DNA of 10,983 bases, from the NCBI GenBank assembly GCA_964616985.1, contig CAZTVF010000151.1, positions 1-10,983 of the forward strand. Direction: 5' to 3'. The notes under the pieces are model-generated. The model worked only from the letters and a program-made list of their open reading frames with translations. It ran no database searches and had not been told where the DNA came from. This stretch comes from CAZTVF01 sp964616985 (GTDB taxonomy: Bacteria; Planctomycetota; Phycisphaerae; SM23-33). Positions 5,891 through 10,983 of this stretch are shown piece after piece (position 1 is the stretch's first letter; each line of letters opens with the position of its first letter). The translations under genes and the position numbers were made by a program.

Positions 5891-8323
5891 TCATGTTGAC
5901 GCCGCCCCAATCGGCTTGCCGTTGTAGGTGGCGGAACAGATCGGCGCCTCGGCCAGCGGCGAGAGGATCGGCTGCAGGCGGCGGGGACCTTTCATGACGA
6001 TGTTGAGGCCGCCGGCAGTGCGCTGCCACTGGACGCCGATCGCGCCGGCGGGCGTGGCGATGGCCCCCTGGGCGCGGGCGAAGCGGCTGGGATAGGGGCT
6101 GACGAGGAAGCGGGAGAAGCCCGGCGCCAGCGGCCGCACGCCCAGCACGTACGCCTGGTGATACAGCACGGGCAGGGCGCTCCAGCCGTGACAGAGGCTG
6201 CCGGCGTAGTCAAAATCGTCGCCGCCGAACTGCGTCTCCCAGAAGCTGGTGGCCCCGGCGAGCACCATCGGCTGCCAGTATCGGTCGAGCGTCCGGTCGA
6301 CCAGTTCGCGCTCGCGCCGGCCGCGCGGCATGAGCGAGGTGACCAGGTACGGCAGGCTGCTGAGCGTCATCGCCGGCAGGCGGCGGCTGTGCAGGGTCGC
6401 CAGAATCGACCGGGCCTTGCGCGGTGAGGCGATGCCCTGGTGCAGCGCGAGCACCTGCACGTGCTCGTGCGCCCCCTGGCGCTGGCCCTGGCGAAGCATG
6501 GTCGCATACAGGCCCAGCCGGGCATCCCAGAACGCCCGATCGATCACCGCGGCCAGGGCGTCGGCGCGGGCGGAGAGTTCCATGGAGGCGGCCGGTGTCT
6601 GGGGTGCCCCTTCGTCCCACTCCCGCATCGTCGCCAGACTTCGCATCGCCTCCAGGAGGTAGAGGTTGTACAGGGCGTGGTGCAGGCCCTCGACGCTGTC
6701 GCCGCCCAGCAGGCCGGCGAGCCCGGGCGTCCATTCGTAGTAGTGCCACTTGTCCTTCGCGTCGGGCAGGCGGTAGAGGCCAGTCGCCTCGTCGCGGCGC
6801 TCGCACGCGGCGGCCAGCATCGCATCCATCTGCGGCCCGAAGCGGTCGAAGAGCGTGCGATTTCCGCTGAACAGCCAGTGCTCCATCACGGCCGCGATCC
6901 ACACGAAGCTGAAGATGGGGATCGTGATCCTCACGCGGGCCGGGGCGCACAGTTCCAGCAGGCCGTCGTCGCGGAGGCCGCGGCCGAGCAGGTCGAACGA
7001 CGCGGCCGCGAATTCGTAATTCCCGAAGGCGTAGTAGCCGAACAGGGCCTGGTTTCGCGAGTCGTACGCGTAGAGGGCCTGCTCGCGCCAGGGGCAGTCC
7101 TCGTAGTGCTCGTGCATGCACAGTTCGAGCGTGCGGACGCCGACGGCGTGCGTGCGGGCGGCCAGCGGGTCTGGGGCGTCAAACGCCGCCGCGGCCGGCA
7201 GCGGGAGCGCGGCGGGCAGCACGGTCAGGCGGCGAAGGCGGAGCGGCTGGTCGAAATTGTATGCATGAAACTCGATATATCGGCAGCCCAGCCGGCGAAA
7301 CGGCAGCGTGTAGATGTTCTCGCCCTGGCGGCAGATATAGCGGTCGGCGAAGTTTCGCCCGCCGACCCACGTCCGCACGCGACCGTCGTCGAGATGCTCG
7401 CCGTGGCCGATGTCCAGAACCGTCCCGGGCGGGGCGTCGAGCTGCAGGTGCAGCAGCCCGACTTCCTCGCGGCCCAGGTCGATGATGAGGTAGCGGCCCG
7501 TCGCGCCGCTGGGCGGCGGCGTGATGAGCAGGCCCTGGTCGCCGTCGATCATCTCGCCCGGCTGCCTGGGCGGGCCGGAGTAACCCGCCGAACGCGGCTG
7601 CTTGGAGTAGTCGAACACCTCCGTCGGCCGCTGGGCCAGGAGCGAGTCCAGCAGCATCGTGCGGGCGACGGTGTATTGCTCGGCTGCCCGCGTGAACGTG
7701 CCCTGCCCCGCCACCTTCACCCGCGCGGGCTCGCCGATGGTCAGCGGCGGCACCGGCCGCGGAGCCAGCGACGTCCAGAAGCCGCCCGTCGCCGTCGCCG
7801 CCACCTGCGCCGCCGGCCAGGAAGAGTCGTCGAATGCAGCCTCCAGCCAGGGCAGGTCCTTGCGGGCGTCGAAGCAGGTGACGAAGCCCATCTGGGCGGT
7901 CACGCGCTCAGCCGGGCCGGGGGTGAAGGCCGGATGCGGCGTCGCCCGCCAGCGGCCGTCGGTGAGCACCTCCTGCCGCCCGGCCGCCAGGGCCGCGATC
8001 AGGCCGCTCTCGCCCGCGCGATGCTCGGAAAAATCCTCGCCCCGGTAGTAGTGCAGCACCGCGAGGACGTTGGTCCCGCGGCGCAGGAGCTTGCCCACCT
8101 CGAAGCGGCTGAACGTCCTGGCCTGGGGATAGTCGCTGAACTGGCCCCGGCCGGCCTCGACGCCGTTGAGATAGAGCACGAAGTCGGAGTCGGCCGCGAT
8201 CTCGACGAAGCCCCGCCGCGTCGCCGTCGCCAACTCGAACGTGCGGCGGAAGCACACGTACTGGTGCGGGCCCTTGGGCATGTGCGAGCGAATCCACGAC
8301 GCGCGGTGTATCGGGTGGTCCAT
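5891..8323 (-). CDS. GH78-like alpha-L-rhamnosidase
   Basis: The protein has 810 residues. No signal peptide is visible, so a cytoplasmic role on imported rhamnosides is likely. The N-terminal third (to about residue 200) is beta-sandwich-like, with FVEIAADSDFVLYLNG at 39-54, typical of the accessory domains before GH78 catalytic barrels. The (alpha/alpha)6 barrel spans about 385-725. EDCPWREQALYAYDSRNQ (408-425) corresponds to the GH78 segment with the catalytic acid; Glu414 is the candidate. FWETQFGGDDFD (694-705), followed by SLCHGWSALP (709-718), matches the C-terminal signature; Glu696 is a candidate base. A final beta domain begins near GVRPLAPGF (728-736). GH78 enzymes remove terminal alpha-L-rhamnose from plant or algal glycans and glycosides. 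The ATG at 8323 has no Shine-Dalgarno sequence; it was chosen because the family domain starts here. The longer open frame to 8449 is not family-like. The gene stands alone. Confidence 0.85.
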   Translation of the reverse strand: MDHPIHRASWIRSHMPKGPHQYVCFRRTFELATATRRGFVEIAADSDFVLYLNGVEAGRGQFSDYPQARTFSRFEVGKLLRRGTNVLAVLHYYRGEDFSEHRAGESGLIAALAAGRQEVLTDGRWRATPHPAFTPGPAERVTAQMGFVTCFDARKDLPWLEAAFDDSSWPAAQVAATATGGFWTSLAPRPVPPLTIGEPARVKVAGQGTFTRAAEQYTVARTMLLDSLLAQRPTEVFDYSKQPRSAGYSGPPRQPGEMIDGDQGLLITPPPSGATGRYLIIDLGREEVGLLHLQLDAPPGTVLDIGHGEHLDDGRVRTWVGGRNFADRYICRQGENIYTLPFRRLGCRYIEFHAYNFDQPLRLRRLTVLPAALPLPAAAAFDAPDPLAARTHAVGVRTLELCMHEHYEDCPWREQALYAYDSRNQALFGYYAFGNYEFAAASFDLLGRGLRDDGLLELCAPARVRITIPIFSFVWIAAVMEHWLFSGNRTLFDRFGPQMDAMLAAACERRDEATGLYRLPDAKDKWHYYEWTPGLAGLLGGDSVEGLHHALYNLYLLEAMRSLATMREWDEGAPQTPAASMELSARADALAAVIDRAFWDARLGLYATMLRQGQRQGAHEHVQVLALHQGIASPRKARSILATLHSRRLPAMTLSSLPYLVTSLMPRGRRERELVDRTLDRYWQPMVLAGATSFWETQFGGDDFDYAGSLCHGWSALPVLYHQAYVLGVRPLAPGFSRFLVSPYPSRFARAQGAIATPAGAIGVQWQRTAGGLNIVMKGPRRLQPILSPLAEAPICSATYNGKPIGAAST

Positions 8324-8330
8324 GGCGGCT

Positions 8331-8360
8331 AGTGTAGTCACGAGTCCAAACGGGGGGCAA
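8331..8360 (-). promoter_or_regulatory. Possible promoter of the rhamnosidase gene
   Basis: On the minus strand TTGCCC (8360-8355) and TACACT (8336-8331) are 18 nt apart. A start 7 nt after the -10 would fall at the ATG at 8323, giving a leaderless or nearly leaderless mRNA. That agrees with the lack of a ribosome binding site. Each box matches consensus at 4 of 6 positions. Confidence 0.35.
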
Positions 8361-8535
8361 GAATGTGTTGCCGCAATGTCGGGTGTGGCCAGGCCACGAA
8401 CCATGCTGCCGGGCAACGATGGTACGTGGCAAGCCGCGCACCCTGCCATGGCTTCCGCCGGCGAAGGTTGTCACATGTGGGCGACATTCTCTTCCGGCGG
8501 GAGATAACTCATCTTCTCGCGTCGTCTAGAAAGTG

Positions 8536-8635
8536 GAAAGTAGAGAGTAGACCGCGGGAGAAACCAAGGCAACGGCTGTGGCCAGGGCCTGTATTCAGGC
8601 GTCAGCCGCATTTCTCCTTTCTACTCACTACTTTC
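8536..8635. repeat. Inverted repeat with GAAAGTAG-type arms
   Basis: The arm at 8536-8551 (GAAAGTAGAGAGTAGA) is the reverse complement of 8620-8635 with one mismatch. The 68-nt interior contains CCTGTATTCAGG, a near-palindrome. The element lies in the 457-nt divergent gap (8324-8780), directly beside the hairpin at 8645-8686, and may be part of the same mobile or repeat unit. Confidence 0.65.
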
Positions 8636-8644
8636 TCCCGCTCT

Positions 8645-8686
8645 GTGAGCGACGTTTTTCCTGTGCCAGGAAAAACGGTCGCTCAC
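8645..8686. repeat. Long hairpin, 19-bp stem with one bulge
   Basis: GTGAGCGAC followed by GTTTTTCCTG (8645-8663) pairs fully with CAGGAAAAAC (8667-8676) and GTCGCTCAC (8678-8686). The loop is TGC, and a single G at 8677 is bulged. No T-run follows on either side. It lies about 20 nt before the -35 box of the cytochrome promoter, so it could insulate the two divergent genes or be a small palindromic repeat. Confidence 0.8.
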
Positions 8687-8705
8687 TGTCACAGCGTGAT
8701 ATCGC

Positions 8706-8733
8706 TTGCACCCGGCTGCCAGGTTCGTAGAAT
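8706..8733 (+). promoter_or_regulatory. Promoter of the cytochrome c gene
   Basis: TTGCAC (8706-8711), a 16-nt spacer and TAGAAT (8728-8733) match the sigma70 pattern well. The start would be near 8740, about 40 nt before the ATG at 8781. Confidence 0.55.
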
Positions 8734-8780
8734 GTCGCCGTCGGCTGCAGGAGCGGCCGCAGACTCAACAAGGAGATCAC

Positions 8781-9215
8781 ATGAAGAAGCTTGCCGCCCT
8801 CGCCGCTGTCGCCGTCGTCGCCGTTGCCTTCTGTGCCCTCAATGCCGAGAACCGCCCCGGTGCCACCAGCAAGCCCGCGGCCGATGACGCCAAGGCCCTG
8901 GCGGTCAAGGCCGTCGCCCTGCTGGCCAAGTGCCAGACCTGCCACACCCACGGCCTCAAGGGCAGCGACGGCAAGCAGGTCAATCTGACGGATGTCCCGC
9001 GGCTGATCCAGGGCGGCCTGATCGTGCCGGGCAAGCCCGAGCAGAGCAAGCTGGCGAAGTTCGTCGCGGCCCACCCCAATCCAAAGCACAAGATCGCGGC
9101 TGAGAAGCTTCCCACGCAGGACGAGGCCAAGGCCTTCGTCGCCTGGATCGTCGCCGGCGCCGTTGACCCCAACGCCCCCGCTGCCACCGCCAGTTCCAAG
9201 CCCGCGCGCAAGTAA
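8781..9215 (+). CDS. Exported planctomycete-type cytochrome c, Met-less
   Basis: The protein has 144 residues. A Sec signal (MKKLAALAAVAVVAVAFCA) gives a periplasmic or membrane-tethered product. CQTCH (51-55) is a single haem c site, with His55 as proximal ligand. The rest follows the small planctomycete cytochrome layout: IVPGKPEQSKL (81-91), then EAKAFVAWIVAGA (115-127), where family members usually read an eel..l..WI..GA-like ending. The family's methionine-proline between these parts, normally the distal ligand, is absent. The segment reads HPNPKHKIAAEKLP (98-111), and Met1 is the only methionine. His98 or His103 could be the ligand instead. The tail is rich in Ala, Pro and Lys. The likely role is electron transfer; the partner is unknown. 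The start is firm, with AGGAG at 8771-8775, 5 nt before ATG. The gene is monocistronic. Confidence 0.9.
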   Translation: MKKLAALAAVAVVAVAFCALNAENRPGATSKPAADDAKALAVKAVALLAKCQTCHTHGLKGSDGKQVNLTDVPRLIQGGLIVPGKPEQSKLAKFVAAHPNPKHKIAAEKLPTQDEAKAFVAWIVAGAVDPNAPAATASSKPARK

Positions 9216-9238
9216 GCCGCCGTCCCACTCGAAAACAC

Positions 9239-9277
9239 CACCCCCGACTCCTTCGCCTTAGCGATGAGCCGGGGGTG
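9239..9277. terminator. Likely bidirectional terminator, convergent genes
   Basis: CACCCCCG (9239-9246) pairs with CGGGGGTG (9270-9277). After one mismatch the stem continues CTC/GAG. The plus side is followed by CTTTGT and the minus side by GTGTTTT, both weak U-tracts. It lies 24 nt after the cytochrome stop and about 180 nt beyond the creatininase-like gene's stop, so it may serve both. Confidence 0.55.
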
Positions 9278-9326
9278 CTTTGTCAGGATACTTCCTGGTA
9301 GTGATCACAACGGAATACGTGAATAC

Positions 9327-9414
9327 GTCTGACGGCGGCTTGCCCGTTCGACGCTGTCAGATATGGGTCACACCGCGACTTCTACAGCGCCGAACGGGCA
9401 AGCCGCTGTCAGAC
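9327..9414. repeat. Inverted repeat, 31-bp arms, MITE-like
   Basis: The arms at 9327-9357 and 9384-9414 pair with two mismatches around a 26-nt centre. The core arm reads CGGCTTGCCCGTTCG. The element lies in the 241-nt gap between two convergent genes and contains no ORF of note. Long, nearly perfect arms without a coding region suit a palindromic repeat or a small non-autonomous mobile element. No clear target duplication was found at its ends. Confidence 0.85.
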
Positions 9415-9456
9415 CCTTACTCCCGGTTCATCCGTGAAGACTGCTAGCCACGGCCC

Positions 9457-10812
9457 TCACGGCTTGTCGGCCGTGTGCTCCTGGATCACCTTCACAAGCT
9501 TGGGGACGACCTTGTCGCACATTTCCTGGCCCCAGGCGGTGGTGGCGGCGTTGGAGGGGCCGGCCTTGTCCCAGCAGTAAGGGTAGTCATTTTCGCGAAG
9601 CAGGCCCAGGTCGGTGTACTCGGGGCGGAAGCGGAGCATCCAGCCCGTCTCGTTCTTGCTCGCGTGATCGGAGAAGTTGCCCAGCGGATTCACCAAGCTG
9701 ATCCGCGGGGCAGCCGCCTTGCCGGCCCAGCCCGGGCCGAGCTTGCGATGCAGGCCCGCGCGGTACTCGGCGATGGCCAGCTTGAGGCCCGTGACCTCGG
9801 CCCCGCCGCCCTGGTGGCATTGCAGGATAACGATATTCTTGAACCCCAGCGCCGCCAGCCCCTCCACCACGCCGCTGGCATATTCCTGGAACACATGCCC
9901 GTTGATGTCGGTCGTGGCCAGCTTGGGCCCCGTGACCGCGTTGGCCGTGGGACCATACCAGATCGTCGGGGCCAGGACGCACGGGACCTGCTCCGCCGCC
10001 AGCAGCGCGGGGTCCTGTGCCTCGATCGCGTCGCAACCGATGGGATTGTGGTTGCCGTGATTCTCCAGCACGCCCACCGGCAGCACGCACGGCAGGCCGC
10101 GCTTCAGCGCATCACCCAGCTGCGCCGACGTCATGTTCTCCAGCCGCAGCAGCTTGGCCGCGGGGGCCGTGGCGGGCATCGCCGCCGCCTTGGCCGGGGC
10201 TGGCAGGCGGGCGATGCCGACGCGGGACCAGTTGACCTGGTCGCGGTCGGGGCGGATCCACCAGTTGGCCCCGATGTTCGGATCCTTCCACAGGTTGTTG
10301 AAGATGTCGCCCATCGCGAAGTCGATGGCCGACCGCAGCGGCGATTCGTCACCCTGCGGGTTGTGCATTGGCACGATCTCTACCCGCTTGAAGCCGATCT
10401 CCTGCAGCGTGACGATCACCTCCTGCAGGTAGTGCGAGAACGCCCTGGCGGGCATGTCGAACGTGCCGCCGTCGGGGCCCGAGACGATGTAGCCCGTCGG
10501 GCCGTACCAGATAGGCGGGGCGATGACGGCCTTGCGCTTGGCGGCCAGCTGCGCCAGGACGGCGTCGAACGCCGCGGCGTCCATGCCCAGCGGCCCGCCG
10601 TTGGCCTCGGCCTCCATCGTTCCCACCGGCAGCAGGCACACGGCGCCCTGGGCGGCGGCATCGCGGATCTGCCCCGGCCTCATGTTTTCCAGGTGCGAGG
10701 GGAAGGTGGCGGGGTCGGCGGGGAACTTCGAAATGTCCGGCTCGTACGCCAGCATCGTCCCCGCCACAACGACCAGCACCGAGGCAATCAGCACCAGGTG
10801 AAACACGCTCAT
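9457..10812 (-). CDS. Exported tandem creatininase-family protein
   Basis: The protein has 451 residues. An N-terminal hydrophobic signal (residues about 4-22, ending TMLA) indicates export. Two creatininase-type domains follow, each opening with LENM (41-44 and 224-227). The second is canonical in its metal motif: PVGVLENHGNHNPIGCD (245-261) supplies Glu250, His252 and Asp261. It also has GFKNIVILQCH (323-333) and HASKNETGWMLRFRPE (383-398), the family's HAG-E-TS-ML-RPE region. The first aligns throughout but reads PVGTMEAEANGGPLGMD (62-78), with both motif histidines lost. His150 is kept in GFKRVEIVPMH. Known relatives are metal-dependent amidohydrolases such as creatinine amidohydrolase; they are usually single-domain, about 240-270 residues, and cytoplasmic. 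The substrate here is unknown. The start is ATG 10812, with AGGG about 6 nt upstream. Confidence 0.85.
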   Translation of the reverse strand: MSVFHLVLIASVLVVVAGTMLAYEPDISKFPADPATFPSHLENMRPGQIRDAAAQGAVCLLPVGTMEAEANGGPLGMDAAAFDAVLAQLAAKRKAVIAPPIWYGPTGYIVSGPDGGTFDMPARAFSHYLQEVIVTLQEIGFKRVEIVPMHNPQGDESPLRSAIDFAMGDIFNNLWKDPNIGANWWIRPDRDQVNWSRVGIARLPAPAKAAAMPATAPAAKLLRLENMTSAQLGDALKRGLPCVLPVGVLENHGNHNPIGCDAIEAQDPALLAAEQVPCVLAPTIWYGPTANAVTGPKLATTDINGHVFQEYASGVVEGLAALGFKNIVILQCHQGGGAEVTGLKLAIAEYRAGLHRKLGPGWAGKAAAPRISLVNPLGNFSDHASKNETGWMLRFRPEYTDLGLLRENDYPYCWDKAGPSNAATTAWGQEMCDKVVPKLVKVIQEHTADKP

Positions 10813-10837
10813 GTCGTTCCCTTTCAAGTTGTGGCCT

Positions 10838-10866
10838 ATTCTACTGCAACCCGCCGGGACGCCCAA
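10838..10866 (-). promoter_or_regulatory. Promoter of the creatininase-like gene
   Basis: On the minus strand TTGGGC (10866-10861), a 17-nt spacer and TAGAAT (10843-10838) precede the gene. The start near 10831 would leave a leader of about 19 nt, enough for the AGGG ribosome binding site. Confidence 0.45.
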
Positions 10867-10941
10867 CAGACAGATTCCATGGCGTTCCGCGACCGCCGCC
10901 CGCACACCGAAGGCTGCACCTGCAATCCAATTGCGGATTCG

Positions 10942-10955
10942 CAGATTCAAATCTG
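10942..10955. promoter_or_regulatory. Small perfect palindrome upstream of a promoter
   Basis: CAGATT and AATCTG flank CA. The site is about 75 nt upstream of the -35 box at 10861-10866, in the 171-nt region before the creatininase-like gene. It could be an operator half-site pair, but its length is also compatible with chance. Confidence 0.2.
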
Positions 10956-10983
10956 AGATGCATAAATAACAAGTGACATTGGA

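Noticed and set aside
5604..5927. Plus-strand 107-codon ORF crossing the rhamnosidase stop
   Set aside because: It is composed of the repeat motif and the 44-nt palindrome with no start signal.
8324..8449. N-terminal extension of the rhamnosidase containing CAACH, resembling a haem c motif
   Set aside because: It is a single chance motif without a signal sequence in a region with promoter-like features; the family domain begins after ATG 8323.

Overview
The window looks like chromosomal DNA of a member of the Planctomycetota, most likely Phycisphaerae-like. The reasons are high G+C with strong GC3 bias in the main genes, a small planctomycete-type cytochrome c, catabolic genes each standing alone behind its own promoter, and many interspersed palindromic repeats between genes. 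The assignment is an inference; no marker gene fixes it.

Layout. Positions 1-1577 are a lower-G+C stretch with two or three small minus-strand genes: a one-pass membrane protein at 223-666, a doubtful short ORF at 677-907 and a probable lipoprotein at 951-1418. No homologs were recognised. Positions 1578-1762 hold a 44-nt palindromic repeat and an 8/9-nt microsatellite. Positions 1775-4396 (minus) encode an 873-residue fusion of an Old Yellow Enzyme-type FMN barrel, a GltD/DPD-type iron-sulfur domain and FAD/NAD(P)H domains. Positions 4397-5890 are a 1.5-kb gene-free block of modular repeats. These include three palindrome modules and two copies of a module with an intact sigma70-like promoter only about 30 nt ahead of an intrinsic terminator. 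Positions 5891-8323 (minus) encode an 810-residue GH78-like alpha-L-rhamnosidase. Positions 8324-8780 are the divergent intergenic region, with two inverted repeats and promoters both ways. Positions 8781-9215 (plus) encode an exported single-haem c-type cytochrome with no methionine other than its start. Positions 9216-9456 lie between convergent genes and hold a likely bidirectional terminator and a 31-bp-arm inverted repeat. Positions 9457-10812 (minus) encode an exported protein with two tandem creatininase-family domains, the first with an altered metal site.

The four large genes do not form an operon or a clear pathway. They read as separately transcribed catabolic and redox genes separated by repeats. 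The most unusual part is the repeat block at 4617-5740. In its two promoter-terminator copies, the -35, the -10 and the terminator are unchanged while the promoter spacer and the outer flanks have drifted. That is the pattern expected if a very short transcript, or the promoter itself, is selected. Promoter, terminator and RNA statements are readings of sequence motifs and have not been tested by any computation.
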